From contig CM035806.1 of assembly GCA_020466095.1 (NCBI GenBank), positions 9,823,224-9,887,223 on the forward strand: a stretch of DNA of 64,000 bases. Reading direction: 5' to 3'. The number at the start of each line of letters is the position of its first letter. Position 1 is the stretch's first letter. The position numbers and the translations under genes are program-made. The notes under the pieces are model-generated. The model had not been told where the DNA came from. It saw only the letters and a program-made list of their open reading frames with translations, and did no database searches. Shown here in pieces: positions 11,954 to 23,280 of this stretch. This DNA comes from Chlorops oryzae. Lineage: Eukaryota; Arthropoda; Insecta; Diptera; Chloropidae.

Positions 11954-13247
11954 ACAGGTTGGCTGAGAAGTCCCCGGTCTGACACATAGATGGCGTCGCT
12001 AGTATTAAATGCATATTATTTTTATATAGGGGCAACCTTCAAATGATTCGTGTCAAAATTTGACGTCTGTAAGTCAATTAGTTTGTGAGATAGAGCGTCT
12101 TTTGTGAAGCAACTTTTGTTATTGTGAAAAAAATGGGAAAAAAAGGAATTTCGTGTTTTGATAAAATACTGTTTTCTGAAGGGAAAAAATACAGTGGAAG
12201 CAAAAACTTGGCTTGATAATGAGTTTCCGGACTCTGCCCCAGGAAAATCAACAATAATTGATTGGTATGCAAAATTCAAGCGTGGTGAAATGAGCACGGA
12301 GGACGGTGAACGCAGTGGACGCCCGAAAGAGGCGGTTACCGACGAAAACATCAAAAAAATTCACAAAATGATTTTGAATGACCGTAAAATGAAGTTGATC
12401 GAGATAGCAGAGGCCTTAAAGATATCAAAGGAACGTGTTGGTCATATCATTCATCAATATTTGGATATGAAAAAGCTCTGTGCAAAATGGGTGCCGCGCG
12501 AGCTCACATTTGACCAAAAACAACAACGTGTTGATGATTCTGAGCGGTGTTTGCAGCTGTTAACTCGCAATACACCCGAGTTTTTGCGTCGATATGTGAC
12601 AATGGATGAAACATGGCTCTATCACTACACTCCTGAGTCCAATCGACAGTCGGCTGAGTGGACAGCGATCGGTGAACCGTCTCCCAAGCGTGGCAAGACT
12701 CAAAAGTCCGCTGGCAAAGTAATGGCCTCTGTTTTTTGGGATGGGCATGGAATAATCTTTATCGATTATCTTGAGAAGGGAAAAACCATCAACAGTGTTT
12801 ATTATATGTCGTTATTGGAGCGTTTGAAGGTCGAAATCGCGGCAAAACGGCCCCATATGAAGAAGAAAAAAGTGTTGTTCCACCAAGACAACGCACCGTG
12901 CCACAAGTCATTAAGAACGATGGCAAAAATGCATGAATTAGGCTTCGAATTGCTTCCCCACCCACCTTATTCTCCAGATCTGGCCCCCAGCGACTTTTTC
13001 TTGTTCTCAGACCTCAAAAGGATGCTCGCAGGGAAAAAATTTGGCTGCAATGAAGAGGTGATCGCCGAAACTGAGGCCTATTTTGAGGCAAAACCGAAGG
13101 AGTACTACCAAAATGGTATCAAAAAATTGGAAGGTCGTTATAATCGTTGTATCGCTCTTGAAGGTAACTATGTTGAATAATAAAAACGAATTTTGACAAA
13201 AAAATGTGTTTTTCTTTGTTAGACCGGGGACTTATCAGCCAACCTGT
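11954..13247 (+). mobile_element. near-complete mariner element, irritans (Himar1-like) subfamily
   Basis: The ends are ACAGGTTGGCTGAGAAGTCC on the left and, inverted, ACAGGTTGGCTGATAAGTCC on the right. Both continue as CCGGTCT. They are flanked by TA at 11952-11953 and 13248-13249. End sequence, total length (1,294 bp) and the encoded transposase match the Himar1 type of mariner known from the horn fly Haematobia irritans and many other insects. The left end carries T to G at position 13 and the right end carries a G to A change further in. The insertion interrupts otherwise unremarkable non-coding DNA. Near-intact ends and ORF indicate recent arrival compared with the decayed MITEs around it. 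Confidence 0.95.
12133..13180 (+). pseudogene. mariner transposase, intact except for a 1-bp shift at the start codon
   Basis: This encodes a Tc1/mariner DD34D transposase, which cuts and pastes the element at TA sites in the nucleus. The frame is open from 12137 to the TAA at 13178-13180. The N-terminal helix-turn-helix region binds the element ends. The linker has WVPREL. The catalytic aspartates are at 12605-12607 (VTMDETW), 12887-12889 (HQDNAPCH) and 12992-12994 (YSPDLAPSDFF), with 34 residues between the last two. The C-terminus is ALEGNYVE. Related proteins are 348 residues. The expected ATG is at 12133-12135, but one extra G follows it (ATGGG where ATGG is expected), putting the start out of frame. 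The next in-frame ATG (12290) would lose much of the DNA-binding domain. The protein is therefore probably not made unless the extra G is a sequencing error. Confidence 0.92.
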
Positions 13248-13249
13248 TA

Positions 13250-13735
13250 CTACAGCCCTCACGACACACTCCCCCAAGGGCCGTACCCAAAAGACCGGGC
13301 AGAATACTAAAACGTATTCTTGGGCTACCAGTCCCCGTCGTACCAATTTGGTGTCTAGATAAAGGTGTGAATACAACTAAGTATTATTAGTATAGCCGGA
13401 CCATACCAAAACATAATTTGTGTATTGGTGGATATTTGGCTGGGGTCCGCGGGTTTGCCAAGCCCGTAAATCATAAATGATTACCCTTGCGGGATGACAT
13501 ATATTTACACATATTTACCTCTACGTAAGAGGGTGATGTCTTTTTTTTTTGTCATTCTTTTGTGTTGAGAGGCCGCTGGAGGGGGAAAAAACTAATATAA
13601 CCTAATAGCGTCGGTGATCTTTTCAATATGCTAAAAAAAAGGAATGGGTTCAAATGCCGCGACGGTCATTATTAAGGATATCTAAAACGAAAATTAATAA
13701 AAATTAACATTTGCAATTAACAAACAAAAACAAAA
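13250..13735. other. mariner right flank, non-coding
   Basis: Moderately GC-rich sequence without a convincing ORF. The composition differs from the AT-rich surroundings and could be an old retrotransposon remnant, but no domain is legible. It ends in a ~140-bp A-rich tract (13725-13862) with CAAAA units. Confidence 0.35.
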
Positions 13736-13869
13736 AAAAAAAAAAAAAAAAACAAATAAAAACAAACAAAAACAAAAAAAAACACTAAAAAAAACACAAA
13801 AAAAAAACAAAAAAAAAACAAAAAAAAAACAACAAAAAAAATAAAAAAAAAAAAAAAAAAACAAAAAAT

Positions 13870-15051
13870 TTTAATACATATACATACATAAAATAATTCA
13901 CAACAATTCCAATGTAAGTATGTACAAACAAACTTCATTATACATGAGCGCATGTTCATAATTGGCTTTGAACTTTTCTTTCGACAGTTCGACGGCTCAC
14001 ATCAAAACATCCCCCAAAATTTGCTCATCCTACTTATTGAGCCGACAAGGAAACGTCTGTGACTCCATTTCTGTTTGCATAACTTAATACATATCGTAAC
14101 TGTTTATTAGTTCGCTCTTCGAACTCCCCCCCCCCCCCCGAACATAACGAGCCAAATCAAACACAACTGTTCGAAAAGAAAACGAAAAAAAATATAACAA
14201 AAGAAAGACAACAAAAAAACTTGAGCGAACAAAAAAAAAAAAAACACTCCACAAGAAATAAGAGCCTCCCACGATGTCTGCTTAAGAAAGAAAAACTTAC
14301 GCGTATTTTCTTCTTTTTTTTTTATTATACTTACTTAAATTTTTTTTTATTTTTTTATTGTTGTGTGTTGCTTTTTGCAAATGAATCATTCATTCATTCA
14401 CTCTCGGGGGTAGCTTAACTAGCTCAATCATAGTGACGTCTACGGCTACAAGTACAAACACTGGGACGACGGACAACGACGGCGACGACGACCGTTCGGT
14501 TGAGTCGGTCGAGTAAGAAAATAAAAAATCATCATTTTACTATAGATATCAGATCGTCCGTCCGTCCGTGCGTTCGTCCGTCCGCGCATATGTGTCCGTC
14601 TGTCTGTCCCTCCGTCTGTTCACAAGCTGTCTACGGCCGGCTGACACATTCGATTGGGAGCGCGCCGCGTCGCCCCACGCCGCTTAGAAGCGCAAAGGCA
14701 ACGCAACACCAGCCCGAGATACAAGTAGAAGAGCGAAGCACGCCGCTATTAAGTGGCGGCTGCCCCCGGACCTAGTTCCCCAGTTTCGACAAAAAAAAAA
14801 AAAAAAAAATTTCGCATGAGCGTTTATCTTATCGCAACGTCTCGTTCGCTTGTTCGTTTTTCGCCGCTCGCCGCTCGTTTTGTGCAAATAAAGATAAAGT
14901 AACGCGTACCTCAATAGATGCGTCATGCGCGAAAAGAAAAGAAATGAAAAGGGGCAACGCATTTCATTTCACTGTGCGTACGATCCGCCACGATGCGATG
15001 CGATATGCTATGCTACGCAGGCCGCCCGTTCTTAATCTGCTGTACACAAAT
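13870..15051. other. non-coding, with GTCC simple repeats
   Basis: Contains a C10 run at 14127-14137, poly-A/T blocks, a CGACGGCGACGACG stretch near 14475, and a (GTCCGTCC)n tract at 14552-14622. No exon is recognised. Confidence 0.4.
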
Positions 15052-15065
15052 ATCGGCCAAAGTAC

Positions 15066-15641
15066 CCCAGCGGGAAATTATCTCCTGCATGAAAATGTCA
15101 TCAGTGATGTCATCGATGACATATAGGTGACATTGTCATGCATGACATCTTGGAGGACATGTCATCGTGGAGGGATGCTGTTCATGTGCTTGTCTCTCAT
15201 TGGCTATTGAAATTTATATAAGGTTTTAGCGTCAGTTCAGCATTAGCATGAAGTGGCGTAGATGATGAGTGCTCCACTCAGAATCCGAAGATCGCGGGTT
15301 CGATCCCTGGCTGAGGCGAACAAAAATTGTTAAAAATAGATTTTTTAAAAATTTTCGAAACATTCAAAGAGAGGGCAAAGAAGAGAGTTATCAAACTAGT
15401 TTCTATAATTAACATTAGAGAGAAAGAGGAGCAATGTGCTGCTCTCAAATGCTTTTTTCGCCATCGCATCCCCTAGCATGACCAGTGACATTTTCTAATC
15501 TTCCGGTGATAATGTCACCGCTGAAATCCCTGTCAGCTCCTGTGTAAATGTCATACAAAGTGTCACCGGAAATAGCATGAATTCCGGCTCCGAAGTCACT
15601 AGGACATCATCGGGGATGTCCGCGGGACATTTCCCGCTGGG
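15066..15641 (+). mobile_element. CCCAGCGGG-ended TIR element with tRNA-like module, copy 1
   Basis: The termini are CCCAGCGGGAAAT and its inverse complement ATTTCCCGCTGGG. The copy is flanked by a perfect 14-bp direct repeat, ATCGGCCAAAGTAC, at 15052-15065 and 15642-15655. The subterminal zones are dense in ATGACA/TGTCAT palindromic motifs. There is no protein-coding capacity. Two full-length relatives in the opposite orientation are at 16954-17527 and 48272-48850. An internal tRNA-like segment is at 15253-15318. Confidence 0.88.
15253..15318 (+). other. tRNA-like segment inside TIR element
   Basis: Reads GTGGCGTAGATGATGAGTGC followed, about 30 nt on, by a perfect B-box-like GCGGGTTCGATCCC. 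This resembles the internal pol III promoter of a tRNA. The acceptor stem does not pair, so it is not a tRNA gene. It is conserved in all three copies of the element. Confidence 0.6.
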
Positions 15642-15655
15642 ATCGGCCAAAGTAC

Positions 15656-16953
15656 ATACAACGTACGTACGCAAACTATCGATGTGCGCAAACGAGCACG
15701 AAAGAACACGACGCACGACAAATTCCATTAAAAAACAATAACAAAACCAAAAAAAAAAAAAAAAAATAAATAAATAAAAATAAAAAGAAATAAAATAAAA
15801 CAAAATTGGCAAAGTCATTCAGTTTAGCTCTGTTCGATACGATCGACATGAACTTGTGGGTACACGCGCTGTCAGGCCGTCATACACACATGCGAGCATG
15901 TATGTACATATGTACGCGCGCACATAGTATAAAGCCTATGGGGGCACTCGGCTGAGAAAAATAAAACTGGGTCATGTGCTCGAATGAGTTATCATTTCGT
16001 CTTAACTAACGATGACTTGACTTGATGATGACCTTTGACATCTATACATTTTCATGTTCATGTTCAAGCTTGTCATAAATTTCTTTTTTTTTTTTTTTTT
16101 TTTTTGTTTGAGAGTCTGATAAGAAGAGGGGTCCAGCTTGAATATGGTCACCCATCTATTCCATCTACGACAATTCAATTCAAATATAACCTTTATCGGA
16201 TGCAATGAGCTCTTTAAAAATACCTCATAACAAAAGAAAAAAATATGTAAAAATAAAAATATACCAAAAAAAAAAAAATGAATATTAAACAAAAACTATA
16301 CAATCTTATATAATATGAGAGGAGGAAAATCATAATTTAATGGCACGTGCTACAGTAGGAAACCGGCTGCCTGACAGACTAATAAATAAATTTTTATGCT
16401 TGCTACTTTAAATACCGGATTTGCATGTTTTTTTTTGTTTGTTTTTTTTTTTCTCAACAAAATCCCTCTGTCTGAAAATAAAATCGGTGACACAAATTTT
16501 TCAAAACTCATTAAGTCAATAGAGAGACTAAAAAAAAAAAATTAAAATTAAATAAAAATAAAAAATACTTTGAAGGAAATTCCTTTTCAACTGCATACAA
16601 TGGCCAAACGTGTCGAGTCGAGTCTCGTACGCAAGCGCAGCAAGCGCTTAAATCAACGATTAACAATATCAAATCAAATCGATTCAAATCGAATCGAGTC
16701 AAACGAGCGTGTTCAATAAAATTGATAAGATATTTGAGAGAAAAGGTTTGGGCATCATTAAAATGAAAACAGAAACGATTCGTAAGCAACCCGGCAGGAA
16801 ATGCGACTAGTGAAACAATAGCATTTTAGTCGTCGTCTACATGAGGCGATAAATCAGCGACGATAAAGCTGGTTCGATGGCAAGGGACGGGACGCACGGG
16901 GAAGAGCGAAAAACGCTCCCATACTACATCCCCGAATATGAATCGCGACTTAC
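15656..16953. other. non-coding spacer
   Basis: AT-rich sequence with poly-A and poly-T runs (15750-15768, 16084-16105), ATGTACATATGTAC repeats at 15898-15915 and a TCGAATCGA-type cryptic repeat at 16610-16720. No gene is recognised. Confidence 0.4.
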
Positions 16954-17527
16954 CCCAGCGGGAAATGTCCCGCGGACATCCCCGATGATGTCCTAGTGAC
17001 TTCGGAGCCGGAATTCATGCTATTTCCGGTGACACTTTGTATGACATTTACACAGGAGCTGACAGGGATTTCAGCGGTGACATTATCACCGGAAGATTAG
17101 AAAATGTCACTGGTCATGCTAGGGGATGCGATGGCGAAAAAAGCATTTGAGAGCAGCACATTGCTCTTTTCTCTCTAAATGTTAATTTATAGAAACCAGT
17201 TTGATAACTCTCTTCTTCGCCCTCTCTTTGAATTTTCGAAAATTTTTAAAAATCAATTTTTAACAATTTTTGTTCGCCTCAGCCAGGGATCGAACCCGCG
17301 ATCTTCGGATTGTGAGTCGAGCACTCATCATCTACGCCACTTCATGCTAACGCTGAACTGACGCTAAAACCTTATATAAATTTCAATAGCCAATGAGAGA
17401 CAAGCACATGAACAGCATCCCTCCACGATGACATGTCCTCCAAGATGTCATGCATGACAATGTCACCTATATGTCATCGATGACATCATTGGTGACTTTG
17501 TCATGCAGGAGATAATTTTCCGCTGGG
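16954..17527 (-). mobile_element. CCCAGCGGG-ended TIR element, copy 2
   Basis: Same family as 15066-15641 in inverse orientation, ending TTTTCCGCTGGG. The tRNA-like module is at 17275-17340 on the minus strand with the same B box. No target duplication is evident here. A short promoter-like ORF in the centre is not conserved as protein. Confidence 0.88.
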
Positions 17528-17737
17528 TCCTCTGATTTGCATTGGCGAAGTTTGTTTTTTACACATACGAACGCAGCCGACCGGTTTTCGCACAAATCGG
17601 TATACGCTATACGTGTGCGACTGCTGCGTCGGCAGAATTCGGTCTTTCAAGCACATGTGCTAGGAAAATCTAAATTCGGCCGACACTGTTCTAAGAACTC
17701 AAATGACGCTGAAAATGTATTTAAATTAAAGTAGCCA

Positions 17738-17860
17738 CTGAGATGGAAGCACATGAACAGCGCCCTAGGTGTCATACATACATACGTGACAATGTCACTT
17801 ACATGTCCCGGTAAATATGGCTGATGACTTTGTCCAGCAGGAGATATGTTTCCACTAGGT
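17738..17860 (-). mobile_element. truncated relative of the CCCAGCGGG family
   Basis: Resembles the right ~120 bp of copy 2: GCACATGAACAGC, then GTGACAATGTCAC, then CAGGAGATA and a degenerate terminus. It lies only 210 bp from copy 2, so it may be an older insertion or a partial duplication. Confidence 0.55.
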
Positions 17861-18427
17861 TCTTTATACCCTTGGCAACGAATTTTTCTGTAGAAAATTA
17901 GCATTGCGTGTTGGCGGAAAATTACCACTACTACGTTTGAACTAGCGCCTAACTAGTGCTGTGGGCACCCATTGGGTATATTGGATATAGTTAAAGCACT
18001 AGTTCTCTTTTATAAGATTATTCGCGAAATTCATTCTATACGAAATTACTCTACTCCTGTTTGCACTAGTTCTTTAGTTCTGTTGAAAGTTCTAGTTGCC
18101 TCGAACCAATTTACCTTGTGCTTACTGAAGGGTATTTAATGACCACATAATCGTATGTTTGTATGAATGTACTTGTGTCTATCTATGCCTCTGTATGTGT
18201 ATATATTAAATGTTCACATAACAAATTCAATATTAGAGCCATCAAAAGACAAAACTCTTGAATTCGGAACGAAAGCTTTCAACTTCAAGACACGCATCGC
18301 ATCGCCACGTCTGTCTGTGGCGACGATTGCGTCAATTGCGATAGTAACGCACGTTACGCACGATTGAGTTTACCGATAAAATTCAGAAATTAACTTTTAT
18401 TAAGTTTTATCTTAATCTCTGAGGCTA
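17861..18427. other. non-coding spacer
   Basis: No ORF of note, no inverted repeat and no RNA-like structure recognised. Confidence 0.35.
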
Positions 18428-18951
18428 AAGCCTAAAATCCAACATTGCGAGAGCCCGATGCGAGAGCGCGAGACGAGACGCACACAAGTTTCAATACATT
18501 CAATCATATGGTTCAAGCTCCAATGTATCACACTGTGAGACCTCGTAGCGAGAAAATTTTGAAAATTTTAATATTTCTCGTTGCGAGGCAATTCGACAGC
18601 TTAATGATGTAGCTATTTTTTGAGTACTCACTATTGGGTACTCGTTTAAACTAATAAAACAAAAACTGTTCACTGTTCCGTGAAAAAGAGCTTTTAAAAT
18701 ATTTCGCGAGCTTCGGTTCATTTTGAATTTTTTTTGAAAATTTTGAATTAAATTTTCAACTCAAGTGATAGCGTATAAATTTTATGAGTAATCGGTACTC
18801 GTTAGATTGGTACTTGGTTCAAATATTGCATTACTAGAAGCGAAATTATGCTTTCATCTGCGTGACGCAAAACTCTCATTGGAGATTGAAATGCGTCACG
18901 CAAAACATTTTCGTGACGTCGCGCACTCTCGCAATGTTGGATTTTGGGCTT
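18428..18951 (+). mobile_element. 525-bp TIR element (AAGCCCAAAATCCAACATTG ends), copy 1
   Basis: The left end AAGCCTAAAATCCAACATTG is mirrored by CAATGTTGGATTTTGGGCTT on the right. CpG-rich subterminal blocks (CGATGCGAGAGCGCGAGACG and CGTGACGTCGCGCACTCTCG) contrast with the AT-rich centre. A nearly identical inverted copy is at 22755-23280. No clear target duplication or transposase. Confidence 0.8.
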
Positions 18952-19273
18952 AAGGCTTTTCTTAAGCTCCATTTTGAGATCGAAAAATACCAAAAAAAAA
19001 AATTTTTTTTTTCTTTAAAATAAAATTTAAAAAAACAATTTCCAAAAAATTAATTAGCGGAATCGTCGTGTTCACAACGATCAGTGATGGTTTTTAAGCA
19101 TTTCAAATGATTTTAAGTTGAAAAAAAAGGGACACAAAAGCCCTGAAAATGGCGAAAAAGTCCTTCAAACTGTGCCATAGCGGACCTGTAGATCCGAAGC
19201 AAGGGCGGGCAGTCCATTTGATGGAATTCTCATTTGGACACACAGCAGGACGTGACAATGAAATTTTTTTGCT
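18952..19273. other. non-coding spacer
   Basis: Poly-A/T patch at 18990-19015, then sequence with no recognised feature. Confidence 0.35.
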
Positions 19274-19281
19274 CAAGCAAC

Positions 19282-19742
19282 TAGTGATGCACGATTAGTG
19301 GATTTGGCCGAATACCGAATACCGAATATTCGGTCAACCTCTCGGCCGAATAACGAATATTCGGCAACCGAATATTCGGCACGTAGCAAAGACAGCTTGA
19401 GCCTACTCGCGACTAGCTGGAGTCAAGGCAAAAACTGCCGCTGAAAAATTTGCCCACTGTTCATAATGTTTTCAAAAAAATTTAGAAGAAGCTAGTGTAC
19501 ATTTAGTATTTCTAAAGAATAAAATGCAAATCTGCTGTATTTTTAGTTCTCGTTAATTAAATTTTTTTACGTTATTGTGAGAAAAATTTAATTTGTAGTT
19601 ACTGCTGATTTTTTTAATAAGTTATTTCTACTATTCGGTATTCGGCCGAATATTTTAACTATTCGGCCGAATACCGAATACTGAAAAATGACGCCGAATA
19701 GGCCGAATACCGAATAGTGGCCGAATATTCGTGGCATCACTA
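19282..19742. mobile_element. hAT MITE with CGAATATTCGG repeats
   Basis: TAGTGATGCACGA at the left and TCGTGGCATCACTA at the right are inverted ends. A perfect 8-bp target duplication CAAGCAAC is at 19274-19281 and 19743-19750. Both subterminal zones contain many GGCCGAATA/TATTCGG units that form local hairpins. No coding capacity. Confidence 0.92.
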
Positions 19743-19750
19743 CAAGCAAC

Positions 19751-21062
19751 ATTCAGGACCGCAACCATTTGTGCCAACAACCTTTTTTCTTCCATAGCAG
19801 GATTCTTCCGGGGTCATGGGAGCATTTTACTGCCACTCACGATATTAATTCTTTATTAATTTTTATCGATCATGTGGATCATATCAATTATTAGGTTCAA
19901 TTTTTTTTTGCACTACCAAATTTGGGAGCTGTGAATTTTTTCGGTTTCGAACGCTAATGAACAAAAGAAGAAAAATTGATCTGTTAGCAAATGTTAATAG
20001 CATTTCAACTTTTTAGGTACTCCAATTTTATCACCCAATTAATTATATTTTAATTTTGATTTATTTGCATTTATTTATTTATTTATTTATTTGTTTGTTT
20101 TGTTTTCTTTTTTCGCTTGCCAATATGTACATATATATTTTTGTTTTATCAAAGTTCGTTGCACTAAAAAAAAAACACACGCACTCATTCCCATCGTTCA
20201 AGCGATACGAAAATAATTGCCAACAACAAGAGCCTTCTGAGCCGAAAGAAACATCTTTCACCTTTTCGAGCTTTTGATTCATGCCCGCCAATTTTAAGAA
20301 GCACAATCCCCACTCCCCACTCCCAACTCCCCCTCCCCATCGCCCTGCGGCAGGTTCGATCTTCTGGCTTTTCTTGCATACAACAAATTACTTACGTACA
20401 CTCACACTTCATCAACATGCGTCCGAAGTGAAATTGAAGCGAAGTGAAATATAAAAAAAAAAATATTTAAAAAAATATTAAAAAAAAAAAAAACAAAATG
20501 AAGTGTTGTGCTGCTGTGCTTTGTTGTTATTTTTAAAATCTTTTTACTGCTTGAAAATGTTGTTGTTTATTTGTTAAACAATATTTTTGGGACCTACTCG
20601 TGCAATATTATGATCTGTCAGTCAATCAGTCAGCCGTCCGTCCACTCCAGTCCAGATCAGCTCGATTCGATTGTCTACTTTAACACCTCCCACTGGCCAC
20701 ATTCGTCCCTTCCTTTTGATTTGCCTTTCTTGCTGAAATGTTGGAAGTGAGTTTTCTTAGGCGAATTTGTTTTTTGTTTTGTTTTTGTTTTTGTATTCCT
20801 TAATACGAAGGAAAAATCGTTGCGATCTGTTGTTGAATTTGAAAATTCGCTTTTCACGTTCCTTTTTGAACATTTGAACATTTGAACATTGAAACGTCGG
20901 AACGCTGGAACGTTGGAACGTTCGACAATTAAATTTACGAGAATTACCTCATGTGGACGTGTTTAAAGTTCAGTGTTTAGTGTTAAGCGCTAAGTGTTTG
21001 GCGCAAAGCGAAATTCGTTTGGGAGCGTTCGTGCACTGAGCGAAAACTACGATTGTGTGCTT
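19751..21062. other. non-coding, low-complexity patches
   Basis: Contains TTTATTTA repeats at 20070-20100, an A-rich tract at 20453-20495, and GAACATTT/GGAACGTT tandem units at 20868-20925. No exon is recognised. Confidence 0.4.
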
Positions 21063-21082
21063 AACAACGATTCGTACTATGA

Positions 21083-21095
21083 TTATGATGATGAT

Positions 21096-21168
<73 letters not shown>

Positions 21169-21231
21169 ATGATGATGATGATGATTGTGATGATGATGAT
21201 GATGATGATGGGATGAGTGATGATGTGAATA

Positions 21232-21274
<43 letters not shown>

Positions 21275-21275
21275 G
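21083..21275. repeat. (GAT)n microsatellite
   Basis: About 190 bp of GAT repeats with few interruptions. It creates an Ile/His-rich minus-strand pseudo-ORF. Confidence 0.95.
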
Positions 21276-21631
21276 ATGATAGGTGGTTAGAGTGATGACT
21301 AATATACTTGGTCCGAAGCTCGATTAGATCTCTCGTGCGTAGTGCGATATGAATAGTGTGTACGGTGAAGAGTCGAGTTAATGTGAGATTCAAGCAGAGG
21401 GCAAAATATTTAAAGGAAAAAAGGGCAGTCGGAGAATGGAGAAAACAAGCTTCCCAGTCAGCCATAAATAACAGCTTCCATTCTGGCTTTCAAGAAAGTC
21501 TTTCTTTCTTTCTTTTTGTTTTTTGCATAAAAATTTTTGATTGAAAGCATTCGATTCCTGTAAGGTTTTCAATTTTATGTAAATAATATTACCCATTATT
21601 TATTTAAAAAAAAAAAAAAAAAAAATTAACG

Positions 21632-21715
21632 CCTGTTGAGCAGGATTCGAACTCGTCGACATGGGATTTTACTACGTGAGCGAAGTAAGTTCTTCTTCAA
21701 CTACTCTTGTGATTA
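21632..21715 (-). other. possible tRNA-like SINE fragment
   Basis: On the minus strand there is a consensus B box in CGAGTTCGAATCCTGCTC, followed by CAGGCG and a T-run at 21607-21625. The upstream A box is poor. The bare 3' T-run would act as a pol III terminator. Only one copy is seen, so SINE status is tentative. Confidence 0.4.
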
Positions 21716-22754
21716 TTTTGACTACGCCCGTTGATGGAGCCAAAATTATGGCTGTTCGTAGTTAAATTTTTATTATTTATACTACGATATTTTGCTCAGT
21801 GTAGCGGTATGCAGTTATGCTGTTTATTAAGTACGTCTTAGAAACGACGATAATTTATTGCTGTAACAAATTATCAAGTACATAGCTGGGTGGACGCTTT
21901 TTAAATTAGTTGTCATATTTTTTTTAAATATTTTTTTTTTTTTTTTCTTAATATTTTTTTATTTCCTTCGTTACTCAATTGAACTTAAGCGATTTGAGAG
22001 AAGAACAACTCAATCGAAATTTTATTTGGCAGTGAATAGGAGGAGATTTTGTTTTGTCTTTTTAACTGGAAAATTTCACAACATTTCCAAGACGAAGACG
22101 AAATAAAATTAAATTTGTTTTTCACGTAGAGAGTGCGTGGAATGAGAATAAATATTTCATGGAAAGAAGTTAAAAAATGGTTAAATAATTGTTTGAAAAT
22201 TTTTCGAAAAACCTTAACTGAAAGAGTAGGTAACGAAATTGTTTCTGAGGATGCTTGCAATGCGGAGTCATTGAAAAAATTCCTTTGAATCGGTATAAGT
22301 GAAAAGCAGATCACAGACAGGTGTTCCAAAATCACTGAATACGGAAACATAAAAAATCGCTTTCAAATTGAAACATTCAAATTTAGTTCTGCGCTTACTT
22401 CACACCTGCTGTTGCTATTGCTCCTGATAGCCCATGAAAGTGAACATAATCGCTTTTGACATAAAATATTGCGTTTCAATTAATCGATTTGAGGCATTTT
22501 TAAATGAAACGGCTCTTCAGATCGATATCAGCATGAAATGAAATCAGTTTGAACCGCTGTCAGATCTCTTATCGCATACAGTGGCGTGCCACAAAAATGT
22601 GAATCAATATGGGGATCTTCTTTATCTCCATATCTTAATTGAGATATGCTAATGAAATTTTTAGGTATTTCTTTTATTGCTTTATTTGAAAGGTAATGCA
22701 AAAAAAAAAAAAAAATTTTTTTTAAATGCTGCAACAACAAAATTTCAAAAACTC
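21716..22754. other. non-coding spacer
   Basis: AT-rich sequence. A 121-codon minus-strand frame (21985-22350) has no recognisable domain or plausible splice structure. Nothing else is seen. Confidence 0.35.
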
Positions 22755-23280
22755 AAGCCCAAAATCCAACATTGGCTCTCGAGCCCGATGCGAGAGTGCG
22801 TGACGTCACGAAAATGTTTTGCGTGACGCATTTCAATCTCCAATGAGAGTTTTGCGTCACGCAGATGAAAGCATAATTTCGCTTCTAGTAATGAAATATT
22901 TGAACCAAGTATCATTCTAACGAGTACCGAGTACTCATAAAATTTATACGCTATCACTTGAGTTAAAATTTAATTCAAAATTTTCAAAAAAATTTCAAAA
23001 TGAACCGAAGATCGCGAAATATTCTAACAGCTCTTTTTCACGGAACAGTGAACAGTTTTTGTTTTATTAGTTTAAACGAGTACCCAATAGCGAGTACTCA
23101 AAAAATAGCTACATCATTAACCTGTCGAATTGCCTCGCAACGAGAAATATTAAATTTTTCAAAATTTTCTCGCTACGAGGTCTCACAGTGCGATACATTG
23201 GAGCTTGAACCATATGATTGAATGTATTGAAACTTGTGTGCGTCTCGTCTCGCGCTCTCGCAATGTTGGATTTTGGGCTT
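22755..23280 (-). mobile_element. 525-bp TIR element (AAGCCCAAAATCCAACATTG ends), copy 2
   Basis: Inverse-orientation partner of 18428-18951. Across the central 240 bp the copies differ at about 8 positions, which suggests recent amplification. A shared 73-codon frame (23000-23221 here; minus strand 18500-18721) accumulates mainly amino-acid-changing differences and so does not look selected as protein. Confidence 0.8.

Noticed and set aside
13250..13700. Retrotransposon coding remnant beside the mariner
   Set aside because: Composition is suggestive, but no reverse transcriptase, gag or endonuclease motif could be read in any frame.
21061..21465. Ile/His-rich 134-codon frame
   Set aside because: Product of the GAT microsatellite.
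18500..23221. 73-codon frame conserved in both 525-bp elements, considered as a transposon-encoded peptide
   Set aside because: Of about eight nucleotide differences between the copies, most change amino acids, so the similarity reflects recent duplication rather than protein constraint.
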